Source: Ruminiclostridium sp. (lineage in GTDB: Bacteria; Bacillota; Clostridia; Oscillospirales; Ruminococcaceae). From it: a stretch of 64,000 bases of DNA. The translations under genes were made by a program, and so were the position numbers. Position 1 is the stretch's first letter; each line of letters starts with the position of its first letter. Positions 27,875 to 37,601 of this stretch are shown here, one piece after another. The notes beneath the pieces were generated by a model that saw only the letters and a program-made list of their open reading frames with translations, searched no databases and was not told the origin of the DNA. The stretch covers positions 1 to 64,000 of the forward strand of contig JAFVBZ010000072.1 of NCBI GenBank assembly GCA_017479645.1. Reading direction: 5' to 3'.

Positions 27875-30277
27875 TCACTTGACCACGATATTGACGAGCT
27901 TCTTTGGAACGGCAATCTTCTTGACGATAGTCTTGCCGTCAACGAGAGGCTTGATGCTTTCGTTTTCAAGAGCCGCTGCGATCATAGCGTCCTGGTCTGC
28001 GTCGGCAGGGATATTGAGCTTTGCACGAACCTTTCCGTTTATCTGGACTACGATCTCGATAGTCTCGTCAACGCAGAGCGCTTCATCATAAGTTACCCAG
28101 CTCTGCTCGGAGAGGATACCGCCGAAGATGTTATGATACATCTCTTCTGTGATGTGCGGTGCGAACGGATTGAGGAGTATAAGCAGCGAACGCATTTCGC
28201 CCTTTGTGATCGAGCCCTTGTCGCTGATCTGGTTGAGGAGTGTCATCATAGCCGCGATAGCTGTGTTGAACTTGAGCTGTTCGATATCGGCGGATACCTT
28301 CTTAATAGTCCTGTGGAATGCAGCAGAAAGTTCCTTGCTGTATCCCTCATCGTCGGTCATGCTGTCCTGGAGAGACCAGATACGGTCAAGGAAACGCTTG
28401 CAGCCTTTAAGACTGCTCTCGCTCCACGGCGCAGCCTGCTCATAGTCTCCCATGAACAGAACGTAAACGCGCAGTACATCTGCTCCGTACTCGTCAACCA
28501 CGTCGTTCGGGTCAACTACATTTCCGCGGGATTTGCTCATCTTCACTCCGTCGGGTCCGAGGATAAGTCCCTGCGCAGTTCTCTTTGCATACGGTTCGGC
28601 AACCGGCACTTCCCCGATATCGTACAGGAATCTGTGCCAGAAGCGGGAGTAGATAAGATGTCTTGTGACATGCTCCATTCCGCCGTTGTACCAGTCAACC
28701 GGCAGCCAGTATTTCAGCGCTTCCTGTGAAGCGAACGCCTCGTTGTTCTTCGGATCGCAGTAACGCAGGAAATACCACGACGAACCCGCCCACTGCGGCA
28801 TTGTGTCCGTCTCGCGCTTCGCGTCGCCGCCGCACTTCGGGCATTTGCACTTTACAAAGCTTTCTATCTTTGCAAGCGGGCTCTCGCCGTCCTGACCGGG
28901 CTGGAAGTTCTCAACCGGCGGAAGTTTCAGCGGAAGCTCGTCATAGGGTACAGCAACCATTCCGCACTTCGGGCAGTGTACGATCGGTATCGGCTCGCCC
29001 CAGTATCTCTGGCGGTTGAATGCCCAGTCCTTCATCTTGTACTGAACACCGGCTTCACCCACGCCCTTTGCTTCGAGAACTTTGAGTACCTTTGCAATAG
29101 CGTCCTTCTTATTTGTAATACCGTTGAGCTCGCCGGAGTTCACCATCTCGCCGTCGCCGGTGTAGGCTTCCTTGGAGATATCACCGCCCTTGATGACTTC
29201 GATGATCGGGATACCGAATTTTGTCGCAAACTCGTAGTCTCTCGTGTCGTGAGCAGGAACAGCCATGATAGCGCCGGTTCCGTAACCCATCATAACATAG
29301 TCGGAAATGTAGATCGGTATTTCGGTGTCATTTATCGGGTTGATCGCGGTAAGACCTTCGATCTTTACACCGGTCTTGTCCTTTACGAGCTGTGTGCGCT
29401 CGAACTCGCTCTTCTTAGCGCATTCTTCCTTGTAAGCGTCAAGCTCAGCTATATTTGCGATCGAGTCTCTGTACTTCTCGATCATGGGGTGCTCCGGAGC
29501 CATAACCATGAATGTTACGCCGTAGAGCGTATCGGGACGTGTCGTATAGATCTTGAGTTCTTCGCCGTTCTCCTTGATTTTGAATTTCACAAAAGCACCG
29601 GTGGACTTGCCTATCCAGTTTTCCTGCTGGAGCTTTATATTCGGGAGAAAGTCAACGCTGTCGAGACCCTGGAGAAGCTTGTCCGCGTATTCGGTGATAC
29701 GCAGATACCATACTTCCTTTTCCTTCTGAATGATATCGCTGTGGCAGATATCACACTTGCCTCCCTGCGAGTCCTCGTTGGAGAGAACGACTTTGCAGCT
29801 CGGACAGTAGTTTACGAGAGTCCTGTCGCGGAAAACGAGTCCGTTCTCAAACATTTTCAGGAATATCCACTGAGTCCACTTGTAGTAATCCTCGTCGGTG
29901 GTATCGACCACTCTTGACCAGTCGAAGGAGAAGCCGACCTTGCGGAGCTGACTTGTGAACTTCTTGATGTTGTTGTCTGTTACTGTACGGGGGTGGACGC
30001 CGGTCTTGATCGCGGTATTCTCTGTCGGAAGTCCGTAAGCGTCGAAGCCTATCGGGAAAAGTACATTGTAGCCTTCGAGCCTGCGCTTTCTGCTTACTAC
30101 CTCAAGTCCGGAATATGCCTTGATATGTCCGACGTGCATTCCTGCTCCGGAGGGGTAAGGGAATTCAACGAGCGCATAGAACTTCGGCTTGCTGCTTCCG
30201 GTCACGGCTTTGAATGTCTCGTGTTCGTCCCAGTATTTTTGCCATTTGGGTTCTGTTTCTCTGAAATCGTATTTCAT
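27875..30277 (-). CDS. leuS: leucyl-tRNA synthetase
   Basis: 800 residues from ATG 30277 (AAAGGA upstream); a longer frame from 30445 overlaps galM and is not supported. Class I signature HVGH (in YPSGAGMHVGHIKAY) and KMSKS (VKMSKSRGNVV) are intact, with a CP1 editing domain (about 220-410) and zinc-type Cys clusters CPSC/CDIC and CPKCG. The enzyme charges tRNA-Leu in the cytoplasm. It lies 53 nt after galM with no T-box in between, so it is not under leucine-specific T-box control from this position. Confidence 0.97.
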   Translation of the reverse strand: MKYDFRETEPKWQKYWDEHETFKAVTGSSKPKFYALVEFPYPSGAGMHVGHIKAYSGLEVVSRKRRLEGYNVLFPIGFDAYGLPTENTAIKTGVHPRTVTDNNIKKFTSQLRKVGFSFDWSRVVDTTDEDYYKWTQWIFLKMFENGLVFRDRTLVNYCPSCKVVLSNEDSQGGKCDICHSDIIQKEKEVWYLRITEYADKLLQGLDSVDFLPNIKLQQENWIGKSTGAFVKFKIKENGEELKIYTTRPDTLYGVTFMVMAPEHPMIEKYRDSIANIAELDAYKEECAKKSEFERTQLVKDKTGVKIEGLTAINPINDTEIPIYISDYVMMGYGTGAIMAVPAHDTRDYEFATKFGIPIIEVIKGGDISKEAYTGDGEMVNSGELNGITNKKDAIAKVLKVLEAKGVGEAGVQYKMKDWAFNRQRYWGEPIPIVHCPKCGMVAVPYDELPLKLPPVENFQPGQDGESPLAKIESFVKCKCPKCGGDAKRETDTMPQWAGSSWYFLRYCDPKNNEAFASQEALKYWLPVDWYNGGMEHVTRHLIYSRFWHRFLYDIGEVPVAEPYAKRTAQGLILGPDGVKMSKSRGNVVDPNDVVDEYGADVLRVYVLFMGDYEQAAPWSESSLKGCKRFLDRIWSLQDSMTDDEGYSKELSAAFHRTIKKVSADIEQLKFNTAIAAMMTLLNQISDKGSITKGEMRSLLILLNPFAPHITEEMYHNIFGGILSEQSWVTYDEALCVDETIEIVVQINGKVRAKLNIPADADQDAMIAAALENESIKPLVDGKTIVKKIAVPKKLVNIVVK

Positions 30278-30329
30278 CAACTGTTTGTCCTTTCTTTCGG
30301 TCTGTTCGGAGATCCTGTCTGAAAACTTC

Positions 30330-31355
30330 TTACTTTCTAACTCCGAATTTATATATTGTAGTGAAGTTGTATTCTTCGTCCTTTTTGAGAACGCAGCTCG
30401 GGAAGTTCGGCTGGTTCGGGGAGTCGGGAGCATACTGGCTCTCAAGGCAGAGGGCGGTCTGTATCTTCATCATCATTCCGTCCTTGCCGATCTCGCCCTG
30501 GAGACCGATAGCGGTATAGAACTGGATAGCGGGCTTGTCGGTGGAGACTGTCATCTCGCGTCCTGTCTCGGGATCAAAAACTATTGCGGCAGTTCTCATA
30601 ACGTGGGGTTCGCCGAGCATGAAGTTGTGATCGTAGCCGATTATTCCGCCCATTTCAAGATCCTTGTATATCGGCTTGGGCTGGCGGAAGTCGAATGCCG
30701 TGCCTTCAACGGGAGCTATCTCGCCTGTGGGGATAAGCTTCGAGTCAACGGGGGTGTAGCTGTCCGCGTTGATCTGAACGATCTGCGAGAGAACGGAGCC
30801 GGAGTGAACACCGCCGAGGTTGAAATAGGAATGGTTGGTAAGGTTGAGTATCGTGTCCGCGTCGGACTTGCCCTTGTATTCAAGCTTGAGCTCGTTGTCA
30901 TCGGTGAGCGTGTACTTGCAGCTTACCTTTACATTGCCGGGGAAATTCTCTTCCTCGTCGGGGCTGAAATATCCGAATGTAACGCTGGTGTCGTCCATAG
31001 CGTCAACAGTCCATACTCTCTTGTGGAATCCGATGATGCCGCCGTGAAGTGAGTTCTCGCCTTCGTTCGGACGAAGCTGTATCTCCCTGCCGTTGAGAGT
31101 GAACTTTGCATTTGCGATACGGTTCGCATATCTTCCTACGAGAGCGCCCTGTGTGGATCTGCCTTCGAGGTAGCCCTGAAGATCGTCATAGCCGAGGACT
31201 ACGTCTCCCATATCGCCGTTTTTGTCGGGAACGATTATGCTTACGATAGCGCCGCTGTAGTTTGTAAGCTTAACGGTCATTCCGCTGCTGTTCTTGAGTG
31301 TGAAAAGGAAGACTTTGTAACCGTCTGCCATTCCGAATACTTCTTTTTCGATCAT
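30330..31355 (-). CDS. galM: aldose 1-epimerase (mutarotase)
   Basis: 341 residues, interconverts alpha and beta anomers of galactose or glucose. The substrate-site His is in NLTNHSYFNLGG and the catalytic Glu in ALCLESQYAPDSPN; an N-terminal NGREIQLRPNEG segment also fits. It lies upstream of leuS in the same direction and a GH36 alpha-galactosidase is elsewhere in the window. Confidence 0.93.
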   Translation of the reverse strand: MIEKEVFGMADGYKVFLFTLKNSSGMTVKLTNYSGAIVSIIVPDKNGDMGDVVLGYDDLQGYLEGRSTQGALVGRYANRIANAKFTLNGREIQLRPNEGENSLHGGIIGFHKRVWTVDAMDDTSVTFGYFSPDEEENFPGNVKVSCKYTLTDDNELKLEYKGKSDADTILNLTNHSYFNLGGVHSGSVLSQIVQINADSYTPVDSKLIPTGEIAPVEGTAFDFRQPKPIYKDLEMGGIIGYDHNFMLGEPHVMRTAAIVFDPETGREMTVSTDKPAIQFYTAIGLQGEIGKDGMMMKIQTALCLESQYAPDSPNQPNFPSCVLKKDEEYNFTTIYKFGVRK

Positions 31356-31436
31356 GTCTGAATACCTTGCCTTTCATGGTTTGTTGGATATACGAACCGG
31401 CATACCGCCGGCAGATTTACATTGGCTGTGCAGTTA

Positions 31437-32852
31437 TCAGAACTGCCAGTAAAGGAACGGATTGTTTGTGCTGCTTACGAGCATGAGTGTTCCGACTGCG
31501 AGTATCGCGATATTGCTTACGACTGTGGAGATGCCGACAGCGTTCTGTCCTGCATCTGTTTCCAGCAGTTTCTTCCTTATCGCCGGGATTACCGGTGTGC
31601 TGCAAACTATTGCAGCGATTATGAGGAAGATGTTGTTCATGAAGGACGTCTGTGTGCCGAGATCTATCAGCATATTGCCGTTTGCTCCCACAAGGTTTCC
31701 GAAGAACGTACCGAGCGCCGATATTCCGCCGGACTTGTCGTTGAAGTAGAAGATGCCGAAGCCGACGATTATGATAAGCTTTGCGTAGATGTGCATTATC
31801 ACAGCCGGCACTTTTTTGAGTCTCTTCTTGCCGATAAGCTGTTCGATGAACACGAAAAGTCCGAAGTAAAGACCCCAGATGATGTAGTTCCAGCTTGCGC
31901 CGTGCCAGAATCCGGTGCAGAACCATACGAGCAGGAGACCTGCATACTTTCTGCGCTTTCCGAAGATCGGCACATAGAGCAGATAGTCACGGAAGAATGT
32001 TCCGAGGGAGATATGCCAGCGCTGCCAGAATTCGGTGATGCTTTTCGATACGAAGGGGTAGCGGAAGTTCTCGTCGAATCTGAATCCGAATATCCGTCCG
32101 AGACCGATAGCCATATCCGAGTAGCCGGAGAAGTCGTAGTAAACGTAGAGGGCGTATAGGATAACCGCGTACCATGTTCCCGCAACGGAAAGTGAGCCGA
32201 CATCATTGCCGAAATACTTGTCCACGATCTCGTAAAGGGCATTGGCGATTATCGTTTTCTTGCCGAAGCCGTAGATGAAGCGGGTGATGCCTGTGCTGAT
32301 GTCGTCGTAGGACGAGGTGCGCTTGTCTATCTCGTTGACGATAGTGTTGTATCTTACGATAGGACCCGCGACAAGCTGGGGGAAGAGGGAGATGTAGAGG
32401 AGGAGCTTTCCGTAGTTTTTCTGAACCGGTACCTTGTCCCAGTAAACGTCCATGATGTAGGAGATTATCTGGAAGGTATAGAAGCTTATTCCTATCGGGA
32501 GGGCGATGTTGGTAAGGGGAATGCTTGTCCCGAAGATGCCGTTGATGTTGCCGATAAAGAAGTCGGTGTACTTGAATACGGCGAGCATTCCGAGACTTAG
32601 CACGAGGGACAGCGCCACGCCGAGTTTAGCTTTGCCTGTGCCCCGGTATTTGTCGATCATAAGACCGAAGAAGTAGTTGCCGGTTATGCTGACGAGTAAA
32701 AGTATGAGCCATTCGGGACGGCTCCACGCGTAGAAGATAAGTGAAAATGCAACGAGAATAACGTTTCTGTAAGTTGTCTTTCTGCCTATAAAATATATGG
32801 GGATCAGCGCCGCCATAAAGATATAGACAAAAATGAGGTCAGTAAATTTCAT
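31437..32852 (-). CDS. MBOAT O-acyltransferase (AlgI/DltB type)
   Basis: About 471 residues, around ten membrane helices. Family landmarks: the SFYTFQIISYIMDVYWDK segment, LFPQLVAGPIVRY, the conserved WHISLGTFFRDYLLYVP with the histidine, and CTGFWHGASWNYIIWG carrying the catalytic His. AlgI-type proteins pass acetyl groups across the membrane to glycans. The usual partner (an AlgJ/X-like SGNH or DltD-like protein) is not adjacent, so the target is unknown. ATG 32852 follows GGAG by 6 nt; 32882 lacks an SD. Confidence 0.92.
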   Translation of the reverse strand: MKFTDLIFVYIFMAALIPIYFIGRKTTYRNVILVAFSLIFYAWSRPEWLILLLVSITGNYFFGLMIDKYRGTGKAKLGVALSLVLSLGMLAVFKYTDFFIGNINGIFGTSIPLTNIALPIGISFYTFQIISYIMDVYWDKVPVQKNYGKLLLYISLFPQLVAGPIVRYNTIVNEIDKRTSSYDDISTGITRFIYGFGKKTIIANALYEIVDKYFGNDVGSLSVAGTWYAVILYALYVYYDFSGYSDMAIGLGRIFGFRFDENFRYPFVSKSITEFWQRWHISLGTFFRDYLLYVPIFGKRRKYAGLLLVWFCTGFWHGASWNYIIWGLYFGLFVFIEQLIGKKRLKKVPAVIMHIYAKLIIIVGFGIFYFNDKSGGISALGTFFGNLVGANGNMLIDLGTQTSFMNNIFLIIAAIVCSTPVIPAIRKKLLETDAGQNAVGISTVVSNIAILAVGTLMLVSSTNNPFLYWQF

Positions 32853-32886
32853 CCCTGTCTCCATTTTAATGTATATTTGCACAACT

Positions 32887-32915
32887 ATTATACATTATTA
32901 TAATATGATTTGCAA
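32887..32915 (-). promoter_or_regulatory. promoter of the MBOAT gene
   Basis: TTGCAA (32915-32910), 17 nt, TATAAT (32892-32887) on the minus strand, about 35 nt before the start codon. Confidence 0.8.
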
Positions 32916-32929
32916 CTGTTTTAAAAAAA

Positions 32930-34205
32930 TTTTATGATTTTAACCGAATATTATGTCCAAGCGGTTGAAATTTGTTGAAAATGCGATGAAGCGATTTTCA
33001 GCAGCAGCTCACCGCAGTGCTTTATACCATGTTCATATTTTAAGAGCGCGTATTTGGAAGAAAGAGCACGGTTCTTGTTGAAATGACGGAAAACAGTGCG
33101 TTGAGCGAGCATAAAACAGGCGTTAATGTGAAAAATAATATCGCCGGATTTTTCACATTGGCATAAATCGCGTCAGATATTTGCGTTCAACAGGCTGTTT
33201 TTATGTGATAAAGAGCGGCACTTGATTTTTCACATTTCTATTCGTGATTTTGACCAATATTTTCCGAAAATGCGATGATGCGATTTTTCGGGATTTCTCC
33301 TGGGACCCTGCCGGGCATTTCCGGGTCACGGGGTATGACTTCGGGGAGGGCGTCGGGGATCAGACCGGGTTCTTACGACAGCCCGGATTGTGAAAAATCA
33401 GATGATGCGATTTTTTATTCCGGCAGTTTTCCGGCGTGAAATGCCGGTTTCGTCAATATTAACAGCGAATGTAAGCGGAACTAACGAATTTTCGGGGCAT
33501 TTTTGACTGCCGGAGCGGCCAGAACTGAGGAAGATGACGCTATTTTTCGGAAAAATCAGATCATCTGATTTTTTAAAAACCGGCATTTGCAGCCCTGATG
33601 AAAGAAATTTTCTGACGATGATCCGGATTTTCGCACAAAAATGCTATCTTCAAAAAGCTTAACAGAGCTGTTCTGATGACAAAATTATCATAAATGCGAC
33701 AAAAAGCCAATTTCTCCGATCAGATTTTCTGAAAAATCAAAAATCAGATGACCTGATTATTGTATATTTTACCCGATTTCGGCAAAAATCTGTCGAAAAA
33801 CAGCGTTTTCCGGGCTGTTTTTGTCAGAAAAAAGGTGCTTTTTCCGGCTCGGTACGATTTCGGTAAAGCAGCATGCGGAAATGCCGAAAAATCAGATGAT
33901 CCGATTTTATTGTTAAGACTTTAACAGCTTGTCTGACCGGCCAGATTTCAGACATGCAATTTCCGGAAATATAGACATTGTTATTTTTTGGAAACTCGAA
34001 TATCCGATGAGTATAAAAATGCAAAATTCGACAAGCAGAATAAAGTGCTTTCTGATTTTTCCGAACCGTGCGGCAAGCGTCGATGTTAATTTTTTCAGAT
34101 TCCCGAAATTTTAAACGTGATGCCGGCGAACGACAGCAGACGAAAGTCCGTCGGATATCCTTGACGGATTTTTGACGAAAACAGAAATATGGAAACAAAA
34201 ATCAC
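32930..34205. other. gene-free stretch with spaced palindromic motifs
   Basis: No convincing gene lies in these 1.27 kb. A recurring near-palindrome of the form AAAATCAGATGATCYGATTTT occurs at about 32977-32999, 33264-33291, 33391-33416, 33549-33576, 33739-33760 and 33886-33908; GTGAAAAAT / ATTTTTCAC at 33129-33157 is a more distant version. The clearest copy is 33549-33576 (ATCAGAT.ATCTGAT flanked by A and T runs). Centres are roughly 130-190 nt apart. None has a proper T-tail in the context of a gene, and no transcript is predicted. They look like protein-binding sites or a decayed tandem array. Confidence 0.6.
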
Positions 34206-34234
34206 TTGACATTTTGAAGATATTAAGGTATTAT
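34206..34234 (+). promoter_or_regulatory. promoter of the deacetylase gene
   Basis: TTGACA (34206-34211), 17 nt, TATTAT (34229-34234). Transcription would start near 34241, which makes GTG 34246 an unlikely translation start. Confidence 0.85.
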
Positions 34235-34269
34235 TAAATATATATGTGATAGAACCGGGGGACCGTATT

Positions 34270-35454
34270 TTGTATTTCGGAAGTGTAAGATTTTTTAAGC
34301 ACGTTATAGTTGTTGTTACTATAATATTTATAGTCGTGCCTTGCGTTATATGCTTCGTCCTCGGGTCACAGCTGAAAACTGCCGATGAAGAAAACGAGAA
34401 ACTCAGAGCCGAGATCGGCAGCAGAAGAATAGAAGAATATGAGACAAGCTGTGACGCTGACGAACTTTTCAGACTTTACAAGGACAGCCTCGACGATAAG
34501 CAGGGCTTTCTGAAACTTGTGTATGAAGACGATGCGGACGGATATACGGCTGCGGCTGATGAAGGGAAAGCGAAGGCAGAAGAGAGTGCAGCTGCTCAAG
34601 CTTCGGAAACAGCCGAGGAGCCGGACGCAGTGCCCACAATGGCAGAGAGCGCAGACGAGACAGAGAACTCCGGCGAAGCGGAAAGTACCGGTGATGCCGG
34701 GACTACGGAAGCTCCGGAGCAGGAGCCGGAATTTACCCATACCGTAGAGCCGGACGGAACTTCCGGAGTGACTGCCGCATACGAGATGATGTATCCGGAT
34801 CTCTATGCCGATGTTCCGGAGAATATCGTGTACAACTCCGATATGGACTACGTTTATCTCACATTTGACGACGGTCCCTCAAAGTACACCGACAGCATTC
34901 TGAACTATCTTACGATGTACGATCTCAAGGCGACATTCTTCGTCGTTCCGGACGGAAGCGCCGAGAGCAATGCACGTCTCAAGCGTATCGCAGATGCGGG
35001 TCACACCATCGGTATCCATACCGCTTCACACGAGTACAACAAGATCTACGAAAGTGTGGAAGCATACCTCGACGATTTCAAGCTCGCTTATGACAGAGTT
35101 TATGAAGCTACCGGCATCAAGTGCAAGCTGTTCAGATTCCCCGGCGGCAGCATAAACGACTACAACGAATCTATCCGCGATGACCTTATCGCAGAAATGA
35201 CAAGGCGCGGATTCATCTACTTCGACTGGAACGTTGACAGCAGCGATGCTCTCGGTGCAACATGGACGGAGATGTACAACAATGTAACTTCGCAGACAAA
35301 GGCATGCAATCGCGCGGTAATACTGATGCACGATTACAACGGCGGATATAACACGATCCTCGTGCTTGAGGATATCATAAGATGGCTTATCAGCAACGAG
35401 CGCGGCTACAAGCTCGATAAGCTCACGGAATTTGTAAAACCCGTGCAGTTCTGA
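34270..35454 (+). CDS. membrane-anchored polysaccharide deacetylase (NodB domain)
   Basis: About 394 residues: one membrane helix near the N-terminus, a Glu/Ala/Thr-rich linker (about 85-185), and a NodB-homology domain (about 195-385) with TFDDGPS, HTIGIHTASHEY (metal His pair), RFPGGS, and the C-terminal ILMHDYN motif. Such enzymes remove acetyl groups from peptidoglycan or exopolysaccharide outside the cell. TTG 34270 is preferred: GGGGGA lies 7 nt upstream and the promoter is too close to GTG 34246. The bactofilin gene follows after 63 nt, suggesting a shared envelope role. Confidence 0.9.
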   Translation: MYFGSVRFFKHVIVVVTIIFIVVPCVICFVLGSQLKTADEENEKLRAEIGSRRIEEYETSCDADELFRLYKDSLDDKQGFLKLVYEDDADGYTAAADEGKAKAEESAAAQASETAEEPDAVPTMAESADETENSGEAESTGDAGTTEAPEQEPEFTHTVEPDGTSGVTAAYEMMYPDLYADVPENIVYNSDMDYVYLTFDDGPSKYTDSILNYLTMYDLKATFFVVPDGSAESNARLKRIADAGHTIGIHTASHEYNKIYESVEAYLDDFKLAYDRVYEATGIKCKLFRFPGGSINDYNESIRDDLIAEMTRRGFIYFDWNVDSSDALGATWTEMYNNVTSQTKACNRAVILMHDYNGGYNTILVLEDIIRWLISNERGYKLDKLTEFVKPVQF

Positions 35455-35517
35455 CGGACTGCCCGACCGGCATACAGTTGAAAGGAGAACGGGTAACGGC
35501 AATACCCTGTCAAAAAA

Positions 35518-36639
35518 ATGGGAATAAAAGATAATTTTCAGCAGGCTTTAAGAGAGCTTACCGGCACCGAAAAAGAAGACGCAAAGCGCGGCAGTTCTGT
35601 TGACGCGATAAAGAATGCAGTCTCCGCGGGCGACGGTTCCGAGTATGATACCGTGGGCGGAAGCTCATATGATGAGATACAGAAGAGAGCGGCTGCGGCA
35701 GCTGACGAAATGACGCGTCAGCAGAGCGCGTACCTCGACGTTACATATCATGCCGACGACGGAGGAAGAACCGGAACTGACAGCAATCAGGGCGATATGA
35801 CCATGGGACTTCCGGAAAGCAGCGAATCCACAGAACCGCTTCGCATCTCCGGATTTGAAAACAATACAGCCGGAAGAAGCGTCGCAGGTAATCCTGCCGC
35901 AGAGCCCGCAAGACCTCCCCGGAACGATGTTCCCTATGAGAATCAGGCACAGCGCAGTGCTTCCGATCCCTATGCCGGAAGCCCATACTCCGCCGGAAAC
36001 CAGTCAGCCGGCACACAGCGCACCGCTAATCCCTACGGCGCCGGTCAGTATGCAGGAAACCAGTACGGCGGTCAGCAGCAGAGACCGAATGCTCCCTCCG
36101 GTATGTCAAACGACAATTCCCGCGAGCAGATCTTCGGCGTAGGACGATACCGTCAGAACCAGGGCGGCGAGGACAACGAGATCACTGTCATCTCGAAGAA
36201 CACGGTTATCGACGGTAATGTCCGTTCCTTCGCAAATATGAGCATCGACGGAAATGTCAAGGGAAATGTCGAGACAACAAAGGACATTGACCTCAACGGA
36301 AAGATCGTAGGAAATATAGCCTGCAACAACGCACAGATGCGTGTTTCGCAGATACAGGGAAATGTTCAGCTGAAAGGCAACGTATATATGGAGCGCGACA
36401 CGCTTCTTATCGGCGATCTCTCCTCGAACTTCGCGGATATCAACGGCAAGATCAAGGGAAATGTCGCGATCACCGGAAAAGCGGAGCTTCGCAGCGACGC
36501 GGTGATATTCGGAGATATAAGCGCTTCTACCATTACGGTCAACGACGGTGCGATCATTCAGGGTTATGTCAGCACCACCTTCCTCAATAAAGATGAGAGC
36601 AAGAACATCTTCCCGGATACGATCACTATCGGAGAATAA
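35518..36639 (+). CDS. bactofilin-family protein
   Basis: 373 residues. The first about 215 are low-complexity, rich in Asn, Gln, Gly, Ser and Tyr (SAGNQSAGTQ, QYAGNQYGGQQQ). Residues about 220-350 form a bactofilin beta-helix domain (VISKNTVIDGNVRSFANMSI, GNVKGNVETTKDIDLNG and a run of GNV/GDI turns). Bactofilins polymerise without nucleotide and place wall enzymes or shape the cell. AAAGGAG is about 30 nt from the ATG, but GGGTA/TACCC (35491-35507) can fold and shorten the gap. It follows a polysaccharide deacetylase. Confidence 0.9.
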   Translation: MGIKDNFQQALRELTGTEKEDAKRGSSVDAIKNAVSAGDGSEYDTVGGSSYDEIQKRAAAAADEMTRQQSAYLDVTYHADDGGRTGTDSNQGDMTMGLPESSESTEPLRISGFENNTAGRSVAGNPAAEPARPPRNDVPYENQAQRSASDPYAGSPYSAGNQSAGTQRTANPYGAGQYAGNQYGGQQQRPNAPSGMSNDNSREQIFGVGRYRQNQGGEDNEITVISKNTVIDGNVRSFANMSIDGNVKGNVETTKDIDLNGKIVGNIACNNAQMRVSQIQGNVQLKGNVYMERDTLLIGDLSSNFADINGKIKGNVAITGKAELRSDAVIFGDISASTITVNDGAIIQGYVSTTFLNKDESKNIFPDTITIGE

Positions 36640-36651
36640 GAAGAGTTCAGA

Positions 36652-36688
36652 ACTCCCGCGGCGGAATTTCCGGCTGCGGGAGTTTTTT
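36652..36688 (+). terminator. terminator after the bactofilin gene
   Basis: ACTCCCGC and GCGGGAGT stem followed by TTTTTT. Confidence 0.92.
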
Positions 36689-36701
36689 CACATAATTTAC
36701 A

Positions 36702-36730
36702 TTGAAATCCGCAGGGAAATGTAGTATAAT
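36702..36730 (+). promoter_or_regulatory. promoter of the DNA glycosylase gene
   Basis: TTGAAA (36702-36707), 17 nt, TATAAT (36725-36730). Confidence 0.8.
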
Positions 36731-36753
36731 AATATCATAGAGATATTGGCGGA

Positions 36754-37581
36754 ATGGAGAGGACAGAATTGCAGTATTATTTTGAGACAAGCTGTCTCGA
36801 TCTTAAACAGACACTTGAAAGCGGTCAGTGCTTCCGTTGGAAGAGAAGCGGGGACGGCGAGTCATACATCGGCATTTCCGGAAAGCATATTCTTAAGATC
36901 ACCCAGACCGACGGCGGTGCGGTAATGGAAATGAATGACGAGGCGGAGACAGACTTCTGGCTGCGGTATTTCGACTGTGAGACCGACTACGATTCCGTGA
37001 TAAGGCAGTTCTCCGCCGACAAGGTGCTCAAAGAAGCAGCCGAGGAGAACCGCGGTATAAGGATACTCCGTCAGGAGCCGTTTGAGACGCTGATAAGCTT
37101 CATTATCTCACAGAACAACAATATCCCGCGCATCATCGGGATAATAGACAGGCTTTGTGAGAACTTCGGAGAAAAGGTAACAAGCCCGTTCGGGGATATG
37201 TACTCATTCCCGTCAGCGGAAAAGCTTGCGTCACTTTCGGCTGATGATCTTTCGCCGCTCCGTGCGGGATTCCGCACACGCTACATACTCGACGCGGCAA
37301 ACAAGGTGAACAGCGGCACTGTCGATCTTGAAAAGATATACGGAATGAGCTATGACGACGGAAAAGCTTACCTGAAGACGATAACAGGTGTGGGTGACAA
37401 GGTCGCAGACTGTGTGCTTCTCTTTGCATACCACAAGACTGAGGCATTCCCGTCCGACGTATGGATAAAGAGAGTAGTCGCCGAATATTACAGCGGCGGT
37501 CTGCCCGAGTGCATGGGTGAATATAAGGGAATAGCCCAGCAATATCTGTTTGAGTATTTCAGAAAAAGAACGAATGTGTAA
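36754..37581 (+). CDS. 8-oxoguanine DNA glycosylase (OGG1-like)
   Basis: 275 residues, OGG1 type rather than MutM. The N-terminal OGG domain (about 5-110) includes SGQCFRWKRS, followed by an HhH-GPD fold. The hairpin-helix-hairpin ITGVGDKVADC carries the catalytic Lys and PSDVWIKR the catalytic Asp. Such enzymes excise 8-oxoG paired with C and nick at the abasic site. The start is ATG 36754. It is followed 20 nt later by a zinc-ribbon gene. Confidence 0.9.
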   Translation: MERTELQYYFETSCLDLKQTLESGQCFRWKRSGDGESYIGISGKHILKITQTDGGAVMEMNDEAETDFWLRYFDCETDYDSVIRQFSADKVLKEAAEENRGIRILRQEPFETLISFIISQNNNIPRIIGIIDRLCENFGEKVTSPFGDMYSFPSAEKLASLSADDLSPLRAGFRTRYILDAANKVNSGTVDLEKIYGMSYDDGKAYLKTITGVGDKVADCVLLFAYHKTEAFPSDVWIKRVVAEYYSGGLPECMGEYKGIAQQYLFEYFRKRTNV

Positions 37582-37601
37582 GCAAAGAAAGGAAGATAGA
37601 A

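Noticed and set aside
30278-30329. Leucine T-box in front of leuS
   Set aside because: The gap is only about 50 nt and lacks the AAGGTGG core.
33824-34198. 124-residue minus-strand frame in the palindrome region
   Set aside because: No SD, low-quality composition, no family resemblance, and it runs through two palindromes.
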